Below, one piece after another: positions 7,052 to 15,102 of a DNA stretch of 15,131 nt (position 1 is the first letter of the stretch; each line of letters starts with the position of its first letter). A model generated the notes under the pieces. That model had not been told where the DNA came from. It was given only the letters and a program-made list of their open reading frames with translations, and did no database searches. The position numbers and the translations under genes were made by a program. Origin of the DNA: Bacteroidota bacterium (GTDB lineage Bacteria > Bacteroidota > Bacteroidia > Chitinophagales > Chitinophagaceae); contig JAKAJX010000042.1 of the NCBI GenBank assembly GCA_021824855.1, positions 1-15,131 on the forward strand, given 5' to 3'.

Positions 7052-9076
7052 ATGAAACGCAGTTTTCTTTTTACTTTGGCTTTGTTATTTTGCTTAGGAA
7101 GTTTGTATGCTCAGTCCGACCGCACATTTGAATCAATGGGGTATGATGATCAATCAATAGTAGGTATTACCGGTTCGGTGAGTTACTTCTTAAAAGTAAG
7201 GCCAAATGATAATGTTGATCAAAGTAAAGTCTATATCAACATTCGTGCATCACAAGTACTCAACCCAAATAACTCTTTTATTGTTGTGTACTTAAAAGAT
7301 GAAGCTGTATGGACTCAAAGAGTGGTTGCATCTCCGGTTGATACTTTATTTACTATTGTTGTGCCACTAAGTACAAGATTTTTACAGCCCGATGGCCGTT
7401 TTATTAAATTAAAAATTGGTACTAAAATAAGTGTGGGCGATGAATATTGTAAAGATGTTGATAATCCGGCTTGTTGGGTAACCATCCGAAATACTTCTTT
7501 TTTATCAGGTTCCGATCAATCTACTCAAAGCTATCAGAGAAGTATAAAAGAGTGGATACAAGAATTTAATTCGGTATATACACCCGCTAATGCCGATTTA
7601 GACGATTTAACTTCGGGAGGTATTGTATACACTTTATTAAAACAAGGTTCGGCCAAAGAAGTGTATACAGGTATTTATCAACAACAAGATACTTTGCCAA
7701 GTTCTATTATTACAGGTGTTGCCGATAAACTTCCCTTTTCAATTAAACAAGTAATTCCATCTTTATCTCAAGGGCAAGGCTTAATAATGATTGCCCGCAT
7801 GAATGTGGGAATGGCTGCCAAAAATGTATTAATTATTTCGGGTGCCGATGCAGTAGGTTATAGAAAAGCAATTAATACTTTGGCAAGTAATAAAAGAATT
7901 AGTGGTGCTTTTACCGATAAAATTGTCATCAACGAAGCAGTTCCCAGTAATGTATCGTTAGATAATCCATCTCCATTAATTACTTCATTGGAAGAGTTAG
8001 GTGCCAACCCTTCTTTAATGGAAGGTATTGGCGGATTAAGGCAAAAATATCTTTTCTCTTTAACCGAATTTAATGCCATTCCCAATAAACTTACTTTTCA
8101 TTTAGAAAGTTATTTTTCTGTTTTAAAAGCCGATGATAGAGGATTTTTAAATATCTATCTAAACCAAAATCTTATATACAATGCTTCTTTAATGGATAGA
8201 ACTAATTTTATAGAAGATATTGATTTAAAACCTTACCTACTAAGTAAGTTTAATACTTTGGAAGTAGAATTCAGGTTTCATCCGGGAACCAATATTTGTA
8301 AAGATGGATTTAGTAACTTTTTTGCTTTTATAAATGTAAAAAGTTCAACACTTACTTTCTCCGGCGAGCGAGAAAATAAATTCTATAGTTTCTTTAATTT
8401 CCCTGCCGAGTTTAGAAAAGTACCTTCAAAAATTATTGTTTCGCCCACTTTATTTAAAGCAAACATTGTTTCTTCTATTGGCGAATTGTTGTATCAATTA
8501 AATTCTCCTATCAAAAATGATTTTACTAAATTAATTGTTCCTCAATTGGTATCAACCGATAAAACTAATTTAGACGATTTAAAAGGCTTTAATTTAATTG
8601 CTTTATTACAACATAATGATCCATTTGTAAAGCAGTTTTCTAATTTGCCGGTTCAATACGAGAAAGATTTTCAAATTTATAAAGATAGTAAGGCACAGCT
8701 AACCTATTCGCTAAACGATTTTTCTAACAGTGGTATGGCTCAAATATTTCGAGAAAGAGGCAGTACCGTTTTATTGGTAACATCCTTAGGCGATAGTACT
8801 CAAAAAAATTCTTTCGCAAGTGTAATTAAAAATTTTAGTACACAGCTAACCGATATTGAAAGCAATGTTTGTATTGCAAACAGTAACGGTATCAGTAATT
8901 ATTTCTTTAAAATGCCTGAGGATCAAACATCGGTTGTGTATAAAGGCGAGCGAAGTAAGCTGCTTATTTTTTGGGAAAATTATAAATACTGGTTACTAAT
9001 GGTTTTATTAGCTTTAGTATTGTTGGCATTCTTCTTTGTAAGAAATAAAGTAAGGCAATCACAAGAAATTGTTTAA
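7052..9076 (+). CDS. BcsB-like periplasmic subunit of a polysaccharide synthase
   Basis: This 674-residue protein has a signal peptide (MKRSFLFTLALLFCLGSLYA, cleavage near 20/21), a long periplasmic region and one C-terminal TM anchor (about 645-664) with a basic cytoplasmic tail. This is the architecture of BcsB, which pairs with the BcsA glycosyltransferase. Two carbohydrate-binding-like segments appear: about 35-150, with Cys133/Cys141 in the CKDVDNPACW stretch as in BcsB, and about 340-435, with the repeat-like NICKDGF. Each is followed by a flavodoxin-like segment; the first contains NVLIISGADAVGYRKA (258-273), the typical 'lvItG....v..A' pattern. Length is a little under E. coli BcsB. 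The gene lies between the kinase (10-bp gap) and the glycosyltransferase (54-bp gap containing a hairpin). By analogy it receives and guides the polymer in the periplasm. Polymer identity is not shown. Confidence 0.82.
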   Translation: MKRSFLFTLALLFCLGSLYAQSDRTFESMGYDDQSIVGITGSVSYFLKVRPNDNVDQSKVYINIRASQVLNPNNSFIVVYLKDEAVWTQRVVASPVDTLFTIVVPLSTRFLQPDGRFIKLKIGTKISVGDEYCKDVDNPACWVTIRNTSFLSGSDQSTQSYQRSIKEWIQEFNSVYTPANADLDDLTSGGIVYTLLKQGSAKEVYTGIYQQQDTLPSSIITGVADKLPFSIKQVIPSLSQGQGLIMIARMNVGMAAKNVLIISGADAVGYRKAINTLASNKRISGAFTDKIVINEAVPSNVSLDNPSPLITSLEELGANPSLMEGIGGLRQKYLFSLTEFNAIPNKLTFHLESYFSVLKADDRGFLNIYLNQNLIYNASLMDRTNFIEDIDLKPYLLSKFNTLEVEFRFHPGTNICKDGFSNFFAFINVKSSTLTFSGERENKFYSFFNFPAEFRKVPSKIIVSPTLFKANIVSSIGELLYQLNSPIKNDFTKLIVPQLVSTDKTNLDDLKGFNLIALLQHNDPFVKQFSNLPVQYEKDFQIYKDSKAQLTYSLNDFSNSGMAQIFRERGSTVLLVTSLGDSTQKNSFASVIKNFSTQLTDIESNVCIANSNGISNYFFKMPEDQTSVVYKGERSKLLIFWENYKYWLLMVLLALVLLAFFFVRNKVRQSQEIV

Positions 9077-9088
9077 ACAGAAATAACC

Positions 9089-9119
9089 ATACAATAGGCA
9101 GCAACGCTGCCTATTGTAT
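9089..9119. repeat. Perfect 14-bp inverted repeat (hairpin) between bcsB-like and glycosyltransferase genes
   Basis: The arms ATACAATAGGCAGC (9089-9102) and GCTGCCTATTGTAT (9106-9119) are exact reverse complements with an AAC loop. The structure begins 12 nt after the bcsB-like stop and ends 11 nt before the glycosyltransferase start. There is no T-run after the stem, so it is not a classical intrinsic terminator. It could set relative expression, protect the 3' end of the upstream message, or mask the downstream start site. Confidence 0.9.
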
Positions 9120-9130
9120 AAATAAATATT

Positions 9131-10981
9131 ATGGCAGGCTGCGCTTTGCATTCAATGATAGTAGAAAATTCTTTCAAAGAAGATAAATTGAAAGAGGTAG
9201 AATCTATTGCCGAAACATACAGCTATGCACCAATAAAAGCAGCATTAAACTTCGGATATTTAGTAAGAAAAGATTATACTCTTTTTTTAGAAAAAAAGGG
9301 CTACTCAATACTGGATGTTAGAAATGAAGAAATTGATGGCACGTATATTAATGAATGCGATATTCAGCATCTAAATTCTTATTTATATCTGCCTTTGCGA
9401 AAAGATACAGATGGAAGTTTATTGGTTGCTGCCGCAGATCCGTTAGATGAAAAATTAATTAATACCTTATACGTAAAGTTTAAAATACCTATTAAAACAC
9501 TTGCTGCATCTGATTTGGATATTATTTGGATGGCTCATAAACTTCGTGGAGAGTTTTATGTAAAAGAAGCAGTTTTTAGTTTAATGCGTAAAGATCCTGC
9601 CAGCTCGGGATTAACTACTTTTACCAATGGTCAATTGATTTCCATTTTTTCCGCCATTGCAATAATATTAGTATTGCTTGTTGTTTTTTTTGTTCCAACT
9701 GTTACTGTCCTTAATTTATTAGCAAGTGTATTTTTTCTTTTTTCTATTCTTTTCAAATTATTTTTAGCCTTAAAGGGTTCAATGGCAGAGCTGCACGAGC
9801 CAGTTTCAAAAGAAGATATTGCCAAAGTAAAAAACGAAACCTTACCTATTTACACCATTTTATTGCCGGTATATAAAGAAGATAAATTAATTAGAAAATT
9901 AATTTGGAATTTAAGAAGTCTTGATTATCCTAAAAGTAAATTAGATGTAAAACTTTTAATTGAAGAAGATGATGATAAAACTTTAAATGCAGTTCGAGAG
10001 CTCGATTTTCCGGCTAATTTTGAAGTAATTGTTGTTCCATTTCACATGCCCAAAACTAAACCCAAAGCATGTAATTATGGATTGTTTTTTTCGAGAGGAG
10101 AATATCTTACAATTTACGATGCTGAAGATGTACCCGATTCTAATCAACTGAAAAAAGTGGTAGTTCTTTTTAGAAAATTACCGGAAGATTTTGTAGTAAT
10201 ACAAGGAGCTTTAAATTACTTTAATAAGAATGAAAATATTCTTACCAGAATGTTCACTTTAGAATATTCATATTGGTTCGATTATATGTTGCCCGGATTA
10301 GAAACTTTAGATGTGCCTATTCCTTTAGGCGGTACTTCTAATCATTTTAAGTTAGATAAACTAATTGAGTTAGGAGCTTGGGATCCGTTTAATGTTACCG
10401 AAGATGCCGATTTGGGCGTACGTGTATATGATAAAGGATTTAAAATTGGTGTAGCCAATAGTACAACTTTGGAAGAAGCCAATAATGAATTTTTTAATTG
10501 GATTCGTCAACGTTCTCGTTGGATTAAAGGATACATGCAAACTTATTTAGTGCACATGCGTAATCCCGTAAAGTTAATTCGCCGAATTGGTTGGCAAGGT
10601 TTTTTTGGATTTAATTTCTTTATTGGCGGAACGTCATTTACGTTTTTACTTTACCCAATTCTATTACTCTTTTTTGTATTGTATCTGATTTTTAATTTTG
10701 TTGGAATTAGACAACTATTCCCCGATTGGGTATTGTATGTATCTATTTTCAACTTTATTGCGGGCAATGTATTAATGGTGTATATCAATATGCTTGCTGT
10801 TTTTAAACGCCGATATTATGAGTTGATATTATTTGCCTTATTAAATCCTATTTATTGGTTAATGCATTCCAGAGCAGCGTATAAAGGTTTATGGCAGTTA
10901 ATTACCAAACCATTTTATTGGGAAAAAACCAATCATGGGTTAACTAAAGTGGGTTCTACAACCACTTCTGTAACAACATAA
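9131..10981 (+). CDS. Family 2 processive glycosyltransferase with N-terminal T2SSE_N/MshEN-like domain (XagB-like)
   Basis: This 616-residue membrane enzyme is the likely catalytic subunit. Residues about 20-145 resemble the N-terminal domain of GspE/MshE ATPases, most clearly LYLPLRKDTDGSLLVAAADP (85-104). The RLG nucleotide-contact motif of c-di-GMP-binding MshEN domains is not visible. Two TM helices follow (about 167-190 and 192-215), then a GT-A domain: VYKE (247-250), EEDDD (278-282), Asp330-x-x-Asp333 in YDAEDVPD, GGTSNHF (400-406), TED (423-425), and Gln460-x-x-Arg463-Trp464, the QxxRW motif of processive synthases. About four TM helices follow (490-580) and a Ser/Thr-rich tail. There is no PilZ domain. 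It probably polymerises a beta-glucan-like chain from a UDP-sugar and moves it across the inner membrane with the BcsB-like partner. Met9 (9155) is an alternative start. The next gene begins 2 bp after the stop. Confidence 0.9.
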   Translation: MAGCALHSMIVENSFKEDKLKEVESIAETYSYAPIKAALNFGYLVRKDYTLFLEKKGYSILDVRNEEIDGTYINECDIQHLNSYLYLPLRKDTDGSLLVAAADPLDEKLINTLYVKFKIPIKTLAASDLDIIWMAHKLRGEFYVKEAVFSLMRKDPASSGLTTFTNGQLISIFSAIAIILVLLVVFFVPTVTVLNLLASVFFLFSILFKLFLALKGSMAELHEPVSKEDIAKVKNETLPIYTILLPVYKEDKLIRKLIWNLRSLDYPKSKLDVKLLIEEDDDKTLNAVRELDFPANFEVIVVPFHMPKTKPKACNYGLFFSRGEYLTIYDAEDVPDSNQLKKVVVLFRKLPEDFVVIQGALNYFNKNENILTRMFTLEYSYWFDYMLPGLETLDVPIPLGGTSNHFKLDKLIELGAWDPFNVTEDADLGVRVYDKGFKIGVANSTTLEEANNEFFNWIRQRSRWIKGYMQTYLVHMRNPVKLIRRIGWQGFFGFNFFIGGTSFTFLLYPILLLFFVLYLIFNFVGIRQLFPDWVLYVSIFNFIAGNVLMVYINMLAVFKRRYYELILFALLNPIYWLMHSRAAYKGLWQLITKPFYWEKTNHGLTKVGSTTTSVTT

Positions 10982-10983
10982 TT

Positions 10984-12561
10984 ATGCTAAATTTTTTAAA
11001 AAAATATATTGCAATATTTATAGCACTTTTTTTATTAGTGTACTATATACTTTTATCTTGGCTTTTACATCGTACAGGTTTTGAGCATTCTGAAGCTATG
11101 TTTGTTGCAGAAAAAATTAAACTTTTATTCGAAGCACAAGAGAACACCCTATTAACATTAGGTACAACTTTTCCCAGTTTAATCTTTTTATCTTCTGTAA
11201 TATTTGTTCCATTTGGCTATCCTTTTGCACCGGTATTAGCTTCTATAAGTTTTACGGTTCTGTTGTTCTTCTTTTTGTTGAACGATTTTTCAAAGTCTTC
11301 AATGCTTCCAAGAAGAGTTTTTATACCAATGATTTTAATATTATTTCTTTTTCATCCCGGATTGATTTATGCAGCCATATCCGGAAGAGGCGTAGGGGCT
11401 ATATTGTTTTTCTTTTATATGGTGATGAGAAGTTTATTTAAATATTATGTTTCTCAAACTTCTTTTTATTTATCTATGGCAAGCATCTATTTATCTTGTC
11501 TTGTTTTTTCCGATTATAATTTTATTTGGATGTTGCTTGCTTTTTTCCCATTCATTTTTTTAGTATCGTTAGATGGATTAAAAATTGCGAAAGATCAGCC
11601 TTTGGTTATTCAATATTTCGAAGCATTAAATAATCGGTCGCAACGGCGCAAACTTGCCAATAGAACTATTGCTTTGTATATTATTATTTTTCTCTTGCCA
11701 ATTGGAGCACTCTATTTATTTAGAACTTTAAATTATACCCATGCCGGCGATTCTACTTATTTTTTAACCAGTCAGTATGCAAATTGGCATGTAATAGGCA
11801 ATAATTCTGTAGGAAACTTAATAGCATCCGGCGATGTACAAAATGCTCTAGTACAATCGCACATTGTTTTTCAGGTGTATGTATTGCTACTTACACCTAT
11901 CTTGTTATTGGTATTTTTTATTTTTAAGGGAACCATTTATGAATTATTTACTTTATTAGCACCATTTATTTTATTGTCTATTTTGTTATTGGATAATCAA
12001 TATTACATTACTGTTGAGTATTATCTTATTTTTTTGATATTAGGATTATTAGGTATTTTTTATTACGCCGGGAAAAAATTTAATATTAAGTATTTGTATC
12101 CAATTATTATTGTAGTGGCTATTTTAAATGTATTTACAGGCATATTCTATTTTAAGCATTCGGGCGATGAAGAAGAATTGGCTTTTTTTAGCTCTTTGAA
12201 GAAGATTAAAAACTTCTCTGATGAAAGAACTACGTCTGAAGAATATCAATTGGCTGCTTACATTTCGGACATTGCCGATGATACGCATAAAATATTAATG
12301 GATGATGCCGCAGCATTTAGAATTATGGCACATTTACGCACATTAAGACCGGTAATTATGCCCGTGAATAATAATTTTATTACTGTTGCCGAAAATCCAA
12401 TATTAGGTGCAAGATTTATTTGTGTTGCAAAGTCAACCAACAATTTACGAGGGTTTACAGTACTTAATGATTATAATATTCATCAAATGGAATTAAAAAG
12501 AGAATTTAAACCCGTTATTATGTTTGAAACAGAGCATTGGGCTATTTATAAAATTATATAA
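10984..12561 (+). CDS. Polytopic membrane protein, possible GT-C-like fold, in the polysaccharide operon
   Basis: I do not recognise a named family with certainty. The 525-residue protein has about 11 hydrophobic segments (first about 8-28, last about 371-390) and a soluble C-terminal domain of about 130 residues (395-525). The latter includes ILMDDAAAFRIMAHL (437-451), VIMPVNNNF (457-465) and a final HWAIYKII. The topology, many TM helices plus an extracytoplasmic C-terminal domain and an acidic residue early after TM1 (Glu35 in FEHSEAMF), resembles GT-C glycosyltransferases of the PMT/ArnT kind. Such proteins use lipid-linked sugars and might decorate the polymer. That is inference, and a structural or export role is equally possible. 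The gene starts 2 bp after the glycosyltransferase stop, so translation is probably coupled. Its stop overlaps the converging prmC gene by 8 bp. Confidence 0.8.
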   Translation: MLNFLKKYIAIFIALFLLVYYILLSWLLHRTGFEHSEAMFVAEKIKLLFEAQENTLLTLGTTFPSLIFLSSVIFVPFGYPFAPVLASISFTVLLFFFLLNDFSKSSMLPRRVFIPMILILFLFHPGLIYAAISGRGVGAILFFFYMVMRSLFKYYVSQTSFYLSMASIYLSCLVFSDYNFIWMLLAFFPFIFLVSLDGLKIAKDQPLVIQYFEALNNRSQRRKLANRTIALYIIIFLLPIGALYLFRTLNYTHAGDSTYFLTSQYANWHVIGNNSVGNLIASGDVQNALVQSHIVFQVYVLLLTPILLLVFFIFKGTIYELFTLLAPFILLSILLLDNQYYITVEYYLIFLILGLLGIFYYAGKKFNIKYLYPIIIVVAILNVFTGIFYFKHSGDEEELAFFSSLKKIKNFSDERTTSEEYQLAAYISDIADDTHKILMDDAAAFRIMAHLRTLRPVIMPVNNNFITVAENPILGARFICVAKSTNNLRGFTVLNDYNIHQMELKREFKPVIMFETEHWAIYKII

Positions 12562-13411
12562 TTATTGCCATTAGCATTCTTTCTTTTCCTTGTAAATCTT
12601 TTTTTAATTGTGTTGTATAACCGGTTTGTTCAAAAACTTCTTGTGTTTCTTTTCCTAATGCTTCATTTATTTCAACAAATATTTTTCCTTTAGGTAATAA
12701 GTGTTGCTTGCCAAAAGCGGCAATTTTTTTGTAAAAAATAAGTGCATCAGTATCTAATACAAATAATGCTAAATGAGGTTCGTATGCTAATACATTTTTA
12801 TTAATACTATCTTTTTCCGATTCTTTAATATAGGGAGGATTGCTTATAATAACATAGTATTGTTCTAATTTATCCCAATTTGATTCAATTAAAAAATTGA
12901 TTTCTTTAAATGTAATTGTTGATTGTAATGAGCTTGCATTCTGCTTTGCAACGGCTAATGCTTCTGCACTAATATCAATTGATGTAATTTGTAAATGCGG
13001 GTTATTTTTTTTAAGTGCAATTGAAATGCATCCGCTTCCTGTTCCAATTTCCAAAACTTTTTTTTCTTTCAAATTATTTTCTTGTAAAAAATCTAAGGTC
13101 CATTTAACCAACTCTTCAGTTTCGGGTCTTGGAATTAATACATGTTCATTTACATAAAAATGTAATCCAAAAAACCATGCTTCTTTTAGCACATATTGAA
13201 CCGGTTGATGTTGTAATAATTGCGTAGTATACATTTCTAATTCAGCTAATTGTTTTTCTGAAATAGAAATATCCGGATGTAAAATCCTATTAATTTTATT
13301 TTGTTCTGTAATATATTCTATTACCCAATTTGCAATATTTGCTGCTTCTCGGTTATCGTAAATGGTAGATAGCTGCAATAATAATTGCTGATAGGCTTGT
13401 TTAATATTCAT
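12554..13411 (-). CDS. prmC: Peptide chain release factor N(5)-glutamine methyltransferase
   Basis: This 285-residue protein has the normal length for PrmC/HemK, which methylates the GGQ glutamine of release factors RF1 and RF2 using S-adenosylmethionine. The N-terminal helical domain (about 1-80) binds the release factor. Then come VLIPRPETEELV (91-102), the SAM-binding VLEIGTGSGCIS (119-130), acidic Asp146 in SIDIS, and the catalytic NPPY at 191-194. The EPHLALF motif (211-217) completes the family signature. The ATG at 13411 gives the expected N-terminus. The 3' end overlaps the polysaccharide operon's last gene by 8 bp; the 5' end is 37 bp from the divergent ribD start. Confidence 0.96.
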   Translation of the reverse strand: MNIKQAYQQLLLQLSTIYDNREAANIANWVIEYITEQNKINRILHPDISISEKQLAELEMYTTQLLQHQPVQYVLKEAWFFGLHFYVNEHVLIPRPETEELVKWTLDFLQENNLKEKKVLEIGTGSGCISIALKKNNPHLQITSIDISAEALAVAKQNASSLQSTITFKEINFLIESNWDKLEQYYVIISNPPYIKESEKDSINKNVLAYEPHLALFVLDTDALIFYKKIAAFGKQHLLPKGKIFVEINEALGKETQEVFEQTGYTTQLKKDLQGKERMLMAIII

Positions 13412-13448
13412 GCTGCAATGCTACTAATTTTTAATTTAGTTTTGGGGT
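13412..13448. promoter_or_regulatory. Short divergent gap between prmC and ribD with a TAnnTTTG match
   Basis: These 37 bp separate two divergent ATG codons. TAGTTTTG (13437-13444) is an exact match to the Bacteroidota -7 consensus TAnnTTTG on the plus strand. It ends only 4 bp before the ribD ATG, which would imply a leaderless or nearly leaderless transcript. No TTG lies at the expected upstream distance, so the promoter call is weak. Any prmC promoter must overlap the ribD 5' region. Confidence 0.25.
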
Positions 13449-14489
13449 ATGACTATACACGAAATGTATATGCAACGCTGTATTGACCTGGCAAAATTGG
13501 GAAAATATTTTGTTGCACCAAATCCAATGGTAGGTGCTGTTTTGGTTTATCGCGATAAAATTATAGGAGAAGGGTATCATCAATATTATGGAGGCCACCA
13601 TGCGGAGGTGAATTGTATTAATAGTGTTGCCGAGGCCGATAAGCACTTAATAAGTCAATCTACTTTATATGTTTCATTAGAGCCCTGTGTTCATTTTGGC
13701 AAAACACCACCTTGTACAAATCTTATTATTGAAAACAATATCCCCGCTGTTATTATTGGCAGTAGAGATCCATTTAGTGAAGTAGATGGAAAAGGAATTG
13801 AAAAATTACAACATGCCGGCATATTGGTTATTTCGAATATTTTGGAAGAAGAATGTAAAGAATTGAATAAGCGATTTTTTACTTTTCATACAAAAAAAAG
13901 ACCGTATATAATTTTAAAATGGGCACAAACTTTCAATCAAAAAATTGCTGCATCTAACCAAGAAAGATTATTGATAAGTAATGAAATTACGAATAGATTA
14001 ACCCATCGATGGAGAGCCGAAGAACAAGCTATTTTAATTGGAACGAATACGGCTAAACTCGATAATCCTTTTTTAAATAATAGGTTATGGAATGGAAAAA
14101 ATCCTACTCGATTGGTAATTGATAAGTATTTACAATTGCCAACTTCTCTTCATATTTTTAATCAACTTCAACCCACTATAATATTTAATTTTATAAAAAA
14201 TGAAAAGAAAGAAAACATTACTTTTTATTTAATTGATAAAAATAAAAACCTGATAACTGAATTGTTAGATGCCTGTTATCGGTTAAATATTCAAAGTGTT
14301 TTAGTTGAAGGAGGTGCCAATCTTTTACAAAGTTTTATTGATCATACTTTTTGGGATGAAGCAAGAGTTATTACTAACAATACTTTAAGCATTAGTAGCG
14401 GATTAAATTCGCCCATTTTACAAAATATGGTTTTACAGCGGCAACAAACTATTTTTACCGATACTATAGATTATTTTATTCATGAGTAA
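13449..14489 (+). CDS. ribD: Bifunctional diaminohydroxyphosphoribosylaminopyrimidine deaminase / 5-amino-6-(5-phosphoribosylamino)uracil reductase
   Basis: This 346-residue enzyme catalyses two successive steps of riboflavin synthesis: deamination of the pyrimidine, then NADPH-dependent ribose reduction. The N-terminal deaminase (about 1-145) shows APNPMVGAVLV (23-33), the zinc ligands His51 and Glu53 (HAEVNCI), and PCVHFGKTPPC (79-89) with Cys80 and Cys89. The C-terminal reductase has LKWAQTFNQKIAA (156-168), where the usual 'SLDGK' is TFNQK, then GTNTAKLDNPFLNNR (198-212) and VEGGANLLQSF (286-296). The start at 13449 keeps the family-typical 'HE.YM.RCI.LA' N-terminus; Met6 and Met8 are alternatives. 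It overlaps the next gene by 8 bp, so the two are co-transcribed. Confidence 0.96.
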   Translation: MTIHEMYMQRCIDLAKLGKYFVAPNPMVGAVLVYRDKIIGEGYHQYYGGHHAEVNCINSVAEADKHLISQSTLYVSLEPCVHFGKTPPCTNLIIENNIPAVIIGSRDPFSEVDGKGIEKLQHAGILVISNILEEECKELNKRFFTFHTKKRPYIILKWAQTFNQKIAASNQERLLISNEITNRLTHRWRAEEQAILIGTNTAKLDNPFLNNRLWNGKNPTRLVIDKYLQLPTSLHIFNQLQPTIIFNFIKNEKKENITFYLIDKNKNLITELLDACYRLNIQSVLVEGGANLLQSFIDHTFWDEARVITNNTLSISSGLNSPILQNMVLQRQQTIFTDTIDYFIHE

Positions 14490-15102
14490 AATCATTGCAG
14501 ATAAATACTTTTATTTCACCATTCAACAGTCTGCCATTGCTGAATTTAAAGACAGAGGCAGTAAGTTTTTGGCGTATGCATATCCAATTAATACTGTTGA
14601 AGAGTTTAAAAATTATCATCAAGAGTTAAAACAATTGCATCCAAAAGCGGTGCATCATTGTTTTGCGTATAGAGTAGGAATAGATGGAAATACATTTAGA
14701 GTAAGTGACGATGGAGAGCCAAGTGGTTCTGCAGGAAAGCCTATATTAAATCAAATAGATAGTAAGCAATTAATTAATGTTGCTGTAATTGTTGTGCGTT
14801 ATTTTGGAGGAACTTTATTAGGTGTTCCGGGATTAATAAATGCGTATAAAACCGCTACAGCATTGGCTTTGCAATTATCACCTATTGTTACAAAACAAAT
14901 AGAAAGTAATTTTGAGTTACATTTTGATTATACCAAAATGAATGAAGTAATGACGGTTGTAAAGCAGTTTAATTGTACGCTTATAACACAGCAACAACAA
15001 TTATTTTGTAGTATGAAAATAGGAATACCTAAAGCAAGATTAGATGAAGTACTTTATAAGTTTAAAGAGTTGCATACAGTTGAAATAAAAAAAATTATTT
15101 AA
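14482..15102 (+). CDS. YigZ/IMPACT family protein
   Basis: This 206-residue cytoplasmic protein has the usual length of the bacterial YigZ (UPF0029) family. The N-terminal IMPACT domain shows EFKDRGSKFLAYAYP (21-35), AVHHCFAYR (56-64), the hallmark RVSDDGEPSGSAGKPIL (73-89) and VVRYFGGTLLGVPGL (104-118). A small ferredoxin-like C-terminal domain (about 140-206) follows. The eukaryotic relative IMPACT regulates GCN2; the bacterial function is not settled. Its ATG lies inside the last codons of ribD (8-bp overlap, ATGAGTAA), a classic translational coupling arrangement. Confidence 0.94.
   Translation: MSKIIADKYFYFTIQQSAIAEFKDRGSKFLAYAYPINTVEEFKNYHQELKQLHPKAVHHCFAYRVGIDGNTFRVSDDGEPSGSAGKPILNQIDSKQLINVAVIVVRYFGGTLLGVPGLINAYKTATALALQLSPIVTKQIESNFELHFDYTKMNEVMTVVKQFNCTLITQQQQLFCSMKIGIPKARLDEVLYKFKELHTVEIKKII

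Noticed and set aside
9215..9583. Type II secretion/type IV pilus ATPase (GspE/PilB) suggested by the N-terminal domain
   Set aside because: No Walker A or B ATPase core follows; the domain leads into TM helices and a GT2 catalytic domain, so it is a borrowed regulatory-type domain.
12552..12563. AT-only palindrome AATTATATAATT at the convergent junction, considered as a terminator
   Set aside because: It contains no G or C and has no loop; it arises from two overlapping stop codons in AT-rich sequence and would not form a stable hairpin.
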